64,000 nucleotides of DNA. Source: an uncultured Alphaproteobacteria bacterium. Lineage in GTDB: Bacteria > Pseudomonadota > Alphaproteobacteria > CAAGCB01 > CAG-977. Position numbers and translations under genes: made by a program. Where the stretch lies: contig CAKQWA010000003.1 in NCBI GenBank assembly GCA_934277945.1, positions 62,001 through 126,000 of the forward strand. Direction: 5' to 3'. Positions 1 to 8,018 of this stretch are shown here, piece by piece. The notes under the pieces were generated by a model. It was given only the letters and a program-made list of their open reading frames with translations. It searched no databases and was not told the origin of the DNA. Every line of letters begins with the position of its first letter. Position 1 is the first letter of the stretch.

Positions 1-1
1 G

Positions 2-490
2 GAAGTGCCGGGGATTACCGAAGGCAAGCGTCTGTTCATTCGCGGCGACAACATCATGCAGGGATACATGAAAGCCGACAAACCGGGGGTTTTGCAGCCG
101 CCCGAAGACGGTTGGCACGACACGGGCGACATTGTCGAAATCGACAAGGACGGCTTTGTGTTCATCAAGGGACGCGCCAAACGCTTTGCCAAAATCGGCG
201 GCGAAATGGTTTCCCTGACCGCCGTGGAACAGATTATCGGGCGTTTGTATCCCGACACGGTGCAGGGCGTGGTGAACATTCCCGACGAAAAGAAAGGCGA
301 GCAGTTGGTGCTGATTACGGCGGCGAAAGACGCGAACGTCGCGGATATCAAGGCTTTCTTCAAGAAAGAGGGCTTTTCGGAACTCTGGGCGCCCGCGCGC
401 GTCATGTACATGGAAGAACCGCCCGTCATGGGAACCGGCAAATTCAACTATGTGCTGGCGACGCAACTGGCGCAGGAATCGAACGCCTGA
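2..490 (+). CDS. Acyl-CoA/acyl-ACP synthetase (AMP-binding), C-terminal part
   Basis: This is the C-terminal domain of an adenylate-forming acyl-activating enzyme; the reading frame is open at the left edge, so the N-terminal part lies outside the window. The block around residues 35-65 holds WHDTGDIVEIDKDGF followed by IKGRAKRFAKIGGEMVS, the hinge and C-terminal core of AMP-binding enzymes. The C-terminal catalytic lysine lies in MGTGKFNY. The phrasing resembles the synthetase half of Aas (2-acylglycerophosphoethanolamine acyltransferase/acyl-ACP synthetase), which reacylates lysophospholipids, but the acyltransferase half cannot be seen. The GTG at base 5 is probably an internal valine, not a start. 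A terminator follows directly. Confidence 0.85.
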   Translation, partial: EVPGITEGKRLFIRGDNIMQGYMKADKPGVLQPPEDGWHDTGDIVEIDKDGFVFIKGRAKRFAKIGGEMVSLTAVEQIIGRLYPDTVQGVVNIPDEKKGEQLVLITAAKDANVADIKAFFKKEGFSELWAPARVMYMEEPPVMGTGKFNYVLATQLAQESNA

Positions 491-503
491 CGCTCTTTCC
501 CCT

Positions 504-537
504 GAAAAAAGCCTCCGTTTCAAGCGGAGGCTTTTTG
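504..537. terminator. Rho-independent terminator between converging genes
   Basis: A 7-bp GC-rich stem (511-517 with 525-531, loop TTTCAAG) is flanked by an A run on the left and TTTTT on the right. It can therefore serve both the synthetase gene on the plus strand and rfbF on the minus strand. Confidence 0.85.
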
Positions 538-555
538 CACGGGGGATTGTTTTTT

Positions 556-1332
556 TTACAGCCATTTCGCCCACGGCGCGTTGCCGCTTTCCCACAGTTT
601 CGTCAGTTCGATTTTATCGCGGAGCATATCCATCGGCTGCCAAAATCCGTTGTGGCGGTAGGCGTTCAGCTGACGGTCTTTCGCCAGACGTTCCAGAGGC
701 GCGCGTTCAAAAACAACGTCGTCGCCGTCGGGAATGTAATCAAACACTTCGGGCTGGCAGACAAAGAATCCGCCGTTGACGCGGCTGTCGTCGTCCTGCG
801 GTTTTTCCATGAAAGACGTGATGACGTTTTCGTCTTTGATAATCATCGAGCCGAACCGCCCGCGCAGGCGCACCGCCGTCACGGTGCAGAGTTTTCCGGA
901 TTCTTTGTGCGATTGGAGCAGGGCGTTGATGTCGATGTCCGCCACGCCGTCGCCGTAGGTCAGCATGAACGGTTCGCCGCCGACGTAATCGCGCGCTTTT
1001 TTGATGCGTCCGCCGGTCATCGTGTCCTGTCCGGTGTACAGCATCGTCACGCGCCACGGCTCCATGCGCGTGCGGTGGATTTCGACCGCGTTGCGCGCCA
1101 TGTCGACGGTGATGTCGGAGTATTGCAGATAGTAATTGACGAAATAATCTTTGATGACGTGCGATTTGTAGCCCGTCAGCACGACGAAATCGTTAAAGCC
1201 GTAATGCGAATAGATTTTCATGATGTGCCACAAAATCGGGTATCCGCCGATTTCGACCATCGGTTTTGGCTTCAAGACGGTTTCCTCGCCCAAGCGCGTT
1301 CCCAATCCGCCCGCCAGTATCAACACTTTCAT
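556..1332 (-). CDS. rfbF: Glucose-1-phosphate cytidylyltransferase
   Basis: Makes CDP-glucose and pyrophosphate from CTP and glucose-1-phosphate, the entry step to CDP-3,6-dideoxyhexoses of O-antigens. The 258-residue length matches RfbF. The N-terminal nucleotide-binding motif ILAGGLGTRL is at residues 5-14, KPKPMVEIGG follows at 21-30, and the metal-binding YGDG is at 126-129. GFFVCQPEVFDYI and the late PLERLAKDRQL block are typical of the CDP-glucose branch of this superfamily. No CDP-glucose 4,6-dehydratase or epimerase is adjacent, so the rest of the pathway must be elsewhere. It is transcribed away from the ABC exporter gene, with 117 bases between the two starts. Confidence 0.93.
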   Translation of the reverse strand: MKVLILAGGLGTRLGEETVLKPKPMVEIGGYPILWHIMKIYSHYGFNDFVVLTGYKSHVIKDYFVNYYLQYSDITVDMARNAVEIHRTRMEPWRVTMLYTGQDTMTGGRIKKARDYVGGEPFMLTYGDGVADIDINALLQSHKESGKLCTVTAVRLRGRFGSMIIKDENVITSFMEKPQDDDSRVNGGFFVCQPEVFDYIPDGDDVVFERAPLERLAKDRQLNAYRHNGFWQPMDMLRDKIELTKLWESGNAPWAKWL

Positions 1333-1360
1333 CGCGCAATCCTTTGCCGTTCAAACGAAT

Positions 1361-1417
1361 GACATATTCTATATGAGATATAATTTTCTTGTCAAACGCG
1401 CTTTTGCAGACTATTTT
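1361..1417. promoter_or_regulatory. Predicted divergent overlapping promoters (rfbF / ABC exporter)
   Basis: On the plus strand TTGTCA (1389-1394), a 17-base spacer and TATTTT (1412-1417) form a sigma70-like promoter for the ABC exporter gene. On the minus strand TTGACA (1395-1390), an 18-base gap and TAGAAT (about 1371-1366) form one for rfbF. The two -35 boxes overlap on the same TTGTCAA heptamer, so the polymerases would compete. Predicted by eye only. Confidence 0.4.
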
Positions 1418-1449
1418 CGGTCGTGTGTCAATAAATTGGAACGGTTGCA

Positions 1450-3228
1450 ATGTTCGCGGCGCTGAAAAATAAAATCGCCTCTGTCAGCATGGTAAGGAAT
1501 TACCGCAAAATCTACCCCTACGTCAAACCGTACTGGGTGCGGGCGCTGATTGCCGTTTTAATCACCATTCCCATCGGGTCTTTCGACGCGCTGACCGCGT
1601 GGATTTTAAAGCCGTACATGGACGTCGTTCTGGTCGAAAAAAACGTGCAGGCGGCGTCTTTCATGCCGTTGCTGATCGTCGTGGCGAGCGCGGTGCAGAG
1701 CCTGTGCAACTACACGGCGGTGTATTTGAACACTTGGGTCGGGCAAAAGATTACGCAGGGGCTGAAAATCGACCTGTACCACAAATTGCTGGCGTCGGAC
1801 ACGGCGTATTTCGACACGACGTCCTCCGGCATCATCCAGATGCGCTTTAACAACGACGCGGACGCGGCGTGCGGCGGCTTGCTGGCGAATTTAAAACTGT
1901 TCACGACGCGCGTGTTTTCCTCCGTTTCCCTGATAGGCGTTTTGTTTTACAATTCGTGGCAGTTGACGATTGTCGCGCTGATTTTCCTGTTCGGCGCGCT
2001 TCTGCCGCTTTCCCGCGTGCGCAAAAAAATCAAGCAGTTGATGAATTCGCAGATGAGCGCGGGCGGGCTGATTGTGACGAACTACATTGAAACGTTCGGC
2101 GGCAACCGCGTCATCACGTCGTACAATTTAAGCGAATACCAGACAAACAAATTCAAGCAGAGCCTGCACGCCATTTTCCGCATCAGCATGAAAATGGTGC
2201 AGAAAACGGGGCTTTTGTCGCCGCTGATTCACTTCATCGTGTCCTTGGGCATCGCGGGGGTGATTTGGCTGGGCAGTTATCTGATTGTCACGCACCAGAT
2301 TTCTTCGGGCAATTTCGTGTCTTTCATCGCCGCGCTGCTGATGCTCTACACCCCGATCAAGGGGTTGGGCAACAACTACACGGCGGTGCAAATGGCTTTC
2401 ATGGCGATGGATCGCGTGTTTGAAGTGCTGGAAGTCGAACCGAAAATCAAAAACGTTGAAAATCCGGTCGTTTTGACGGACGTGCGCGATAAAATCGAAT
2501 ACCGCGACGTGACGTTTTCCTATATCGCCGGCAAGCCCGTTTTGGAACATATCAACCTTGACATCAAAGTCGGGCAAATGGTCGCTTTCGTGGGCAATTC
2601 GGGCGGCGGCAAAACGACGTTCGTGAATTTGCTTCCGCGCTTTTACGACATCGACAGCGGACAAATCCTGATTGACGGCACGGATATCAGACAGTTGGAA
2701 CTGCGCTCCCTGCGTGATAAAATCGCCGTCGTGTTTCAAGACAATTTCCTGTTTTCCGGCACCATTTTGGACAACATCACGCTCGGCAGGACGGACTACA
2801 CGCAGGAACAACTGGATCAGGCGATTAAAAGCGCGTGTCTGGACGAATTCATCGGCTCGCTTGAACGGGGCTTGATGACGGACATCGGCGAACGCGGGAT
2901 TTTGCTGTCCGGCGGTCAGAAACAGCGCGTCGCCATTGCCCGCGCCTTTTTGAAAAACGCGCCGATCGTCATCTTGGACGAAGCGACCTCCGCGCTGGAC
3001 AACAAATCCGAAGCCGTCGTCCAGCAGGCGATTGACAACCTGATGGTCGGACGCACGATTCTGGTCATCGCGCACAGATTGTCGACCGTGCAGAACGCCG
3101 ACAAGATTGTCGTCATCAACCGCGGGCGCATCGTCGAACAGGGCACGCATGAGGAACTGTTGGCGCAGGACGGCGAATACGCGGGTCTGTACGAAGCGCA
3201 GTTTAAAGCCAAACGCCACGAAAAATAA
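1450..3228 (+). CDS. MsbA-like ABC exporter (fused permease and ATPase)
   Basis: A 592-residue half-transporter expected to act as a homodimer in the inner membrane, flipping lipid A-core or another lipid/glycolipid. About the first 310 residues hold the six-helix exporter domain; the ATPase follows. The Walker A motif GNSGGGKTT is near residue 382, the signature LSGGQKQR near 486, Walker B VILDEATSALD near 507 and the switch histidine in IAHRLST near 540; all are intact. Transport of lipid A is inferred from family resemblance and the lipid-A-rich context; multidrug exporters of the same architecture are an alternative. The start is an ATG just after a divergent promoter region. Confidence 0.85.
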   Translation: MFAALKNKIASVSMVRNYRKIYPYVKPYWVRALIAVLITIPIGSFDALTAWILKPYMDVVLVEKNVQAASFMPLLIVVASAVQSLCNYTAVYLNTWVGQKITQGLKIDLYHKLLASDTAYFDTTSSGIIQMRFNNDADAACGGLLANLKLFTTRVFSSVSLIGVLFYNSWQLTIVALIFLFGALLPLSRVRKKIKQLMNSQMSAGGLIVTNYIETFGGNRVITSYNLSEYQTNKFKQSLHAIFRISMKMVQKTGLLSPLIHFIVSLGIAGVIWLGSYLIVTHQISSGNFVSFIAALLMLYTPIKGLGNNYTAVQMAFMAMDRVFEVLEVEPKIKNVENPVVLTDVRDKIEYRDVTFSYIAGKPVLEHINLDIKVGQMVAFVGNSGGGKTTFVNLLPRFYDIDSGQILIDGTDIRQLELRSLRDKIAVVFQDNFLFSGTILDNITLGRTDYTQEQLDQAIKSACLDEFIGSLERGLMTDIGERGILLSGGQKQRVAIARAFLKNAPIVILDEATSALDNKSEAVVQQAIDNLMVGRTILVIAHRLSTVQNADKIVVINRGRIVEQGTHEELLAQDGEYAGLYEAQFKAKRHEK

Positions 3229-3323
3229 CCTTTTTTCCGTATAAATGCTCGCCCGATTGCCGATAGCGCGTCGGGGGCGGGGCTGTTACATTAAAGAAAA
3301 CGGCTTTCTGACGGAGAAAAATC

Positions 3324-4007
3324 ATGACAAAAAAACGCAAATCAAAAATCCTGTTCGCCGTCACGTCTTCGCGCGGCAACGAACAGGTGCATCCGACGGG
3401 CGTCTGGCTGGAAGAATTCGCCGTGCCGTACGTCGTGCTGACCCAAAACGGATTCGACGTGACGGTTGCCGGTCCCGTCGGCAAGGAATCGCCAATCGAC
3501 CCGAACAGCGTTCAAACGCCGCCGCCGTCCGAATGGGATGCGGCGCTCAACGCGCTTAAAACAACGCGCAAATTCTCAGAAATCGACGATTCAAAATATC
3601 AAGGGGTCATCATCCCCGGAGGGCACGGACCTTTGTACGATTTGGCGCACGACACGACGCTGGCGGGCATTGTCGAACGCATGAACAAAGCCGGCAAACT
3701 GATCGGGGCGATTTGTCACGGACCGGCGGCGTTTGCGGCGGCGACGAACGAAAAGGGCGGATTCCTGTTCGCCAAGCGCGCGATAACCGCCTTTTCCGAC
3801 AAAGAGGAAAAAGAGGTCGGGCTGGACGACGTCGTGCCGTTTTCGCTGGAACAGGCTCTGATCAGTCTGGGGGCGATTTACGACGCGAAAGAGCCGTGGA
3901 CAAGCAACGTCGTGACGGACGGCAATCTGATTACGGGGCAAAATCCGCAGTCATCGCAGGAATTCGCGCTGACCGTTTTGAACAAACTGAACAGCGCGCA
4001 GGGTTGA
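3324..4007 (+). CDS. DJ-1/PfpI-family class I glutamine amidotransferase-like protein
   Basis: A soluble 227-residue protein of the DJ-1/ThiJ/PfpI superfamily. The nucleophile elbow AICHGPAAF places the conserved cysteine at residue 131, and the GVIIPGGHGPLYDL block is the usual glycine-rich oxyanion region. The length and the ...FSDKEEKEVGLDDVVPF... segment match the Hsp31-like/YajL-like subgroup that includes glyoxalase III and protein-repair enzymes, so detoxification of reactive carbonyls is plausible but unproven. An SD sequence GGAG lies 8 bases before the ATG. It stands alone between the ABC exporter gene and the Nuc-like gene. Confidence 0.9.
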   Translation: MTKKRKSKILFAVTSSRGNEQVHPTGVWLEEFAVPYVVLTQNGFDVTVAGPVGKESPIDPNSVQTPPPSEWDAALNALKTTRKFSEIDDSKYQGVIIPGGHGPLYDLAHDTTLAGIVERMNKAGKLIGAICHGPAAFAAATNEKGGFLFAKRAITAFSDKEEKEVGLDDVVPFSLEQALISLGAIYDAKEPWTSNVVTDGNLITGQNPQSSQEFALTVLNKLNSAQG

Positions 4008-4052
4008 TTTTTGCGGCAAAATCCTGTACGACTTTGAAAAAAGGAGATTGCC

Positions 4053-4583
4053 GTGAAATTTGCCCGTCGGTTCTTTTGCCTGCTGCCGATATTGATTCTA
4101 ACCGCGTGCGCGTCGGCGGATTCGCTTGATTCCGTCAAGAAAAACGGGCGCGCCGGTTTCGTCGTCGGAGCGTATTTCACGCCGTCGGCGGATTGCGAAA
4201 ACCGCATCGTCGCCTACATTGATGAAGCGAAAAAAATCGACGCCGCCGTGTATTCAATCGGCAACGACCGCATTGTCGACGCGCTTCTGCGGGCGCATCG
4301 GCGCGGGGCGGACGTGCGCGTCGTGACGGACAAATTGCAGGCGAAAGGCAAATCGTCGCTTGTCAAAAAATTGCAGGACGGCGGCATTGCCTTGCGGCTG
4401 AATAAAAAACATAAAATCGAGCATAACAAATTCGCCGTTTTCGACGACGCGCTTGTCGTGACGGGATCATACAACTGGACGAACGCGGCGACGTATAAAA
4501 ACAGCGAAAACTGCCTGTTTTTCAAGCCGGCGGATCAAAAATACGCCGCCAGATTCGAATATCTGTGGCGTTTGTACGAGTGA
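4053..4583 (+). CDS. Phospholipase D-like lipoprotein (Nuc-type endonuclease family)
   Basis: A 176-residue protein of the single-HKD phospholipase D superfamily, as in the Nuc endonuclease and Zucchini/MitoPLD. The catalytic motif H-x-K-x4-D is at residues 124-131 (HNKFAVFD), followed by TGSYNWTNAA typical of the family. The N-terminus is a signal peptide ending in a lipobox-like LTAC, so the mature protein is probably a lipid-anchored periplasmic enzyme. Such proteins dimerise to build one active site with two HKD motifs and cut nucleic acid or phosphodiesters. It starts at GTG, with AAGGAG upstream. Its stop lies only 3 bases from the end of the AT-rich island. Confidence 0.88.
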   Translation: MKFARRFFCLLPILILTACASADSLDSVKKNGRAGFVVGAYFTPSADCENRIVAYIDEAKKIDAAVYSIGNDRIVDALLRAHRRGADVRVVTDKLQAKGKSSLVKKLQDGGIALRLNKKHKIEHNKFAVFDDALVVTGSYNWTNAATYKNSENCLFFKPADQKYAARFEYLWRLYE

Positions 4584-4586
4584 AAG

Positions 4587-5663
4587 TTAATGATTTAAAA
4601 TCTGTTTTCTTCTATTAACGATATTTTCTTCATGTGCAAAAAATCCATCTAGTGTGAAATTTTGTTGCATCATGTTGGAAAGCTTTTTTGACCAGAATAA
4701 ATTTTTTGGTCGTGCCGGACTTAAAATAGAGTTTTTGTGTGAATCAAAGTAATAAATACCTTTGTTTGCCGCTTCATTGTGCGTCAAATCAAGGATATCG
4801 TCATTTTTACGATCTGTAATAGAAAAATCATCAATAGAAATTTTTACCATTTGAATCGGATCGGTTAACTTCCCGGGATGAAATTTTAAACAGTAATGAT
4901 TATTGCAATAGTTTAATAGATTTCCATCATCATAAGTGCATTCTGGGCTAGATAACATCGCTTCCATATCGTATTTTATTTGTTGATATTCAGAATTTCG
5001 TTTATGCTCAGGGATTGAGTAAAGGGCAAAATACGCAAGAACCAAATCAATGTCTAAACAAACATCTTCGTTCGCATATTCAACAGCAGGATTAAATAAA
5101 AGAGGATATTTTTGGGAATCTGTATGAGAGCGCTCTGTATCTTGTTGACCTCCGCGAATTGAATAATATATAAAACCTTCCCAACTGTTATTTCCTTTGG
5201 ATGCATCAGTTCTACGACGCAAAATACAATTCTTATAATTTGGAAAAACGTTTTTTAATTTTTGAAACGCGAGTCGTTGAGGATTAGAAGAAGATGTACC
5301 ATTAGCCGCTCGAATGGAAATGATAGAGGAAACATTTTCATCTGAGCCAAGCCGATTTTTTAACTCAGTAAAAAGAGCGCTGTTAGATACGCTAAAATAA
5401 TCGTCGTTTACAAACTCGATAACAACGCCGTTTGATATCGTATTTAATTGCTCTAAGGTTAAAGAGTTTCCTTGAACGTCTTTCCAAGGAAAAAGAATTC
5501 TATTTTTTCTGTGTGTTCTTTTTTGAAAAAGTTCTTCAGGAACGTCGTAACGTCCTGTTTTTCCGCAAATGTTTGTAAACTTTGTATAGACGGCATTTTT
5601 GCCAGAGATGTCAAAACGAGATAAATAGTGAAATACAGTATCGCGCAAATTTTTTTTACTCAT
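4587..5663 (-). CDS. Unrecognised 358-residue protein; putative restriction endonuclease by position
   Basis: I do not recognise the family. The protein is soluble, has no signal peptide or membrane helix and no motif I can confidently call a nuclease centre. It is rich in Asn, Lys, Ser and Ile and encoded by AT-rich DNA quite unlike its neighbours. Position is the main clue: it follows and overlaps by 8 bases an 80-residue XRE-type regulator, and both are divergent from a DNA methyltransferase. That is the PvuII-like C-R / M layout in which a C protein delays nuclease expression. The stretch CLDIDLVLAYFALY near residue 205 and DNA-contact-like basic segments offer weak hints only. Endonuclease function is inference. 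Confidence 0.55.
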   Translation of the reverse strand: MSKKNLRDTVFHYLSRFDISGKNAVYTKFTNICGKTGRYDVPEELFQKRTHRKNRILFPWKDVQGNSLTLEQLNTISNGVVIEFVNDDYFSVSNSALFTELKNRLGSDENVSSIISIRAANGTSSSNPQRLAFQKLKNVFPNYKNCILRRRTDASKGNNSWEGFIYYSIRGGQQDTERSHTDSQKYPLLFNPAVEYANEDVCLDIDLVLAYFALYSIPEHKRNSEYQQIKYDMEAMLSSPECTYDDGNLLNYCNNHYCLKFHPGKLTDPIQMVKISIDDFSITDRKNDDILDLTHNEAANKGIYYFDSHKNSILSPARPKNLFWSKKLSNMMQQNFTLDGFFAHEENIVNRRKQILNH

Positions 5664-5898
5664 TCGAGATATTCTCCTTAATTAGTTCGCAAAGGTCAAT
5701 TCCAAGAATGAAGTAGATTTTTAGGAGTGTTTGGAGGGATGCCTTTCGTCGATAAGTTTCAATATCACTAATTGACTTTGAAGACATATCTATTTGTATC
5801 GCCAAATCATCCTGCGTTAAGCCGCGTAAACGCCGGAGTTTCCCTAGCAACATCTGTAATTCTTTTTGCTTATTTTCAAAACATTCTTGCGTAATCAT
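5656..5898 (-). CDS. XRE-family HTH regulator, controller (C) protein-like
   Basis: An 80-residue protein that is almost entirely one helix-turn-helix domain: LRRLRGLTQDDLAIQIDMSS followed by SISDIETYRRK and the C-terminal helices LQTLLKIYFILGIDLCELI. Size, domain and location match the small C proteins of type II restriction-modification systems, which bind their own promoter to delay restriction-enzyme synthesis after entry into a new host. Its stop codon overlaps the start of the putative nuclease gene by 8 bases, so the two are co-transcribed and perhaps translationally coupled. No strong SD is seen before its ATG; some C transcripts are leaderless. Base composition is AT-rich like the rest of the island. 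Confidence 0.8.
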   Translation of the reverse strand: MITQECFENKQKELQMLLGKLRRLRGLTQDDLAIQIDMSSKSISDIETYRRKASLQTLLKIYFILGIDLCELIKENISNE

Positions 5899-5978
5899 AA
5901 CTCATTAAGGTATACTCTTTTTATAAACAGAAGAACCGGCTACTTGCCGGAGTTATCGTTTTTACGGATTTCATTTAT
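5899..5978. promoter_or_regulatory. Divergent control region of the restriction-modification island
   Basis: These 80 bases separate the C-like gene from the methyltransferase gene. A perfect inverted repeat CCGGC-TACTT-GCCGG sits at 5936-5950, GC-rich in an AT-rich setting. A plus-strand promoter for the methyltransferase may be TTGCGT (5887-5892), 18 bases, TATACT (5911-5916). ACTC occurs twice, at 5900-5903 and 5914-5917, and could be half of a C-box. No classical C-box sequence is obvious; operator assignment is inference. Confidence 0.4.
5936..5950. repeat. Perfect inverted repeat, 5-bp arms and 5-base loop
   Basis: CCGGC/GCCGG arms are separated by TACTT between the divergent C-like and methyltransferase genes. 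It could be an operator for the HTH protein, a hairpin in the methyltransferase leader, or include a site recognised by the methyltransferase itself (autoregulation). Confidence 0.5.
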
Positions 5979-8015
5979 ATGACTAACAACATCAAATATG
6001 AATTGTTAAAAATAAAAAAACAATTAAATTTTGATGTGTCAGATGAGCACTTGATCGCTGCTTGTTTGGCTATATCCAGAGTCGCGGATAAAAAAATAAC
6101 GTGTGCAATTAACTCGTATAAACAAAAACACAATCTCAAATTATCCGCGCTCCAAAAAAAAGATTTAAGAAATAGTATCTTGGGAGTAATGGGTGAACCT
6201 CCTTCGTTTTTTAAAAATATTATTTCGGCAGAGGACAAAAATAAAGCTGTAATGGTTATTCAATCCGGTTTATTGCGAAATGAAAAAAAAGTCGCTGGAA
6301 CGATAAAGGCAAAAATTCATTGTAATTCACAAGAAAATGAAAAATACGAGAACATTATTCAAAATGAAGAAAAAGGAAAATACCAATTTCTTCTTTTTAA
6401 CGTTTGTAGTAAAAAGGAAGGCGTTTTAGATTTATTAAAATCTGAAATATCAAAAGAATATGATCGACTGAATAATTATCATTATATGGCAATTGTTCTT
6501 AAAGACGTGTCATGGGATATTGTTGCAAGTGTTGCTGTATATTGTGAGTATTTTAAGGTTGAAAAGGGATTTAAGTTATATAATAAAAATAAAGAAGAAA
6601 AAATAGAAGAATTGCGTGTTTTCTTGAAGAATAATCGTTGTTATGATTATTCAAAAGATATTGAAAATGCAATTGAAGATTTTTTTGACGGTGTTTCCTA
6701 TGGTTTTCAGTTTAATGATTTGTTTGTTTCTGCTACCGGTGATATAAAAATTTTAATTTTTCAAAAAATTGAATTAGATGAACGCGTATTTCCATGCCCT
6801 GATTGTATGAGTACAAATGTGCGAGGGAATTCTTATCCAAAATTATTGCAACGCAGTTTTGAATGTCAAAATCCCGATTGTCCAAGTCGAAGCAAAATAG
6901 GAAGAGGTAAGCGATATGATTATTTTAGCGTTAAACGTAATTTACGATTATCGCAAATGTCGAACGAAGTTACCCTTAATCAAACGCTTTTAAAAAATTA
7001 CCGTAAGGATGTATTTTGGGATAATGACTCTATCTATGAAATGTTAATTTCATTTTATTCTTTTGAAAATGATAACGTATGTATTATATCTGACGAACAA
7101 ATTGAAGCTACAGGATTAAAGAGAAAAATTTCATTTGAAAAATTTAAAAAACAGCACGTAACATATTTTTCAGATAGATTTACACAACTGTTTTCAAGTT
7201 TAGTTCGTGGAATTTTACTGAAAAGCGAACCCCCAAAGCGCTTTTTGGTGAAGAATGATTTTTCCCTTTATAATGGTAATTCTTCAACTGTTTTATCGCA
7301 AATTCCTGAAAAAATTTCAGGAGTCATTACGTCGCCGCCTTATTATAATGCGCGTGAGTATTCTCAATGGCAAAATTTAATTGCCTACTTTGTAGATATG
7401 GCAATTAACGCAAAGGCCGTTTATGATAAAATGGAGGACGATACTCTATATTTTTATAATATAGGAGATATTGTTGGACAAGATAATATTTTTATATCTT
7501 CACATATGTCAAAAAAACGAATGATGCTGGGCTTTTTAAGCATTATCGTTTTCAATCTTGTCGGATTTAATTTTTTGGATGATTTGATTTGGTACAAAGG
7601 AGAGGTGCAATCAAAGCGCAATTCTTCCGATAAGGTTTTTCCAACCTATATGAAGCCTGTAAATTGCTATGAGCATATTTTGATATTTTCAAAAGGTATC
7701 AAAGAGATTTCACTAGATCAGAAATTTTTTGATATTACACCTGTCCGAAAAATCAACTCTAAAGGTGAAAATACGTTAGGTCACACAGCACCGTTTCCTG
7801 AGGAAATAGTTGAAATCATCTTTCCTTATTTAAAAAAAGATGGTTATTTATTAGATCCCTTCTTAGGAAGTGGGACAACCGTTTTAGCTGCGTTAAAGCA
7901 TGGAATAAAAGCAGTAGGCATTGAAATTAACGATGCGTACTATGACCTTTCTTTAAAACGAATCGAAAGCGCTTTAATTGAAACGCACAAAATGCAAATG
8001 CCGTTTGATTTCTGA
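5979..8015 (+). CDS. Site-specific DNA methyltransferase, beta class (N4-cytosine or N6-adenine), with zinc-ribbon insert
   Basis: A 678-residue amino-methyltransferase. The catalytic motif TSPPYYN is near residue 450 and the S-adenosylmethionine-binding motif LLDPFLGSGTTVLAA near 625, followed by KAVGIEIN; motif IV before motif I defines the beta class. SPPY favours N4-cytosine but does not exclude N6-adenine. About 440 residues precede the catalytic half, far more than in a typical 300-400-residue type II enzyme. Near residues 273-305 a Cys4 cluster (CPDC, then CQNPDC) looks like a zinc ribbon. The N-terminal part is unrecognised. It probably protects host DNA from the co-located putative nuclease. 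AT-rich, and 3 bases from the next gene's stop. Confidence 0.88.
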   Translation: MTNNIKYELLKIKKQLNFDVSDEHLIAACLAISRVADKKITCAINSYKQKHNLKLSALQKKDLRNSILGVMGEPPSFFKNIISAEDKNKAVMVIQSGLLRNEKKVAGTIKAKIHCNSQENEKYENIIQNEEKGKYQFLLFNVCSKKEGVLDLLKSEISKEYDRLNNYHYMAIVLKDVSWDIVASVAVYCEYFKVEKGFKLYNKNKEEKIEELRVFLKNNRCYDYSKDIENAIEDFFDGVSYGFQFNDLFVSATGDIKILIFQKIELDERVFPCPDCMSTNVRGNSYPKLLQRSFECQNPDCPSRSKIGRGKRYDYFSVKRNLRLSQMSNEVTLNQTLLKNYRKDVFWDNDSIYEMLISFYSFENDNVCIISDEQIEATGLKRKISFEKFKKQHVTYFSDRFTQLFSSLVRGILLKSEPPKRFLVKNDFSLYNGNSSTVLSQIPEKISGVITSPPYYNAREYSQWQNLIAYFVDMAINAKAVYDKMEDDTLYFYNIGDIVGQDNIFISSHMSKKRMMLGFLSIIVFNLVGFNFLDDLIWYKGEVQSKRNSSDKVFPTYMKPVNCYEHILIFSKGIKEISLDQKFFDITPVRKINSKGENTLGHTAPFPEEIVEIIFPYLKKDGYLLDPFLGSGTTVLAALKHGIKAVGIEINDAYYDLSLKRIESALIETHKMQMPFDF

Positions 8016-8018
8016 TTA

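Noticed and set aside
112..1362. 416-codon plus-strand frame over the synthetase and rfbF
   Set aside because: It is a shadow of two well supported genes, and its translation is low-complexity and Arg-rich.
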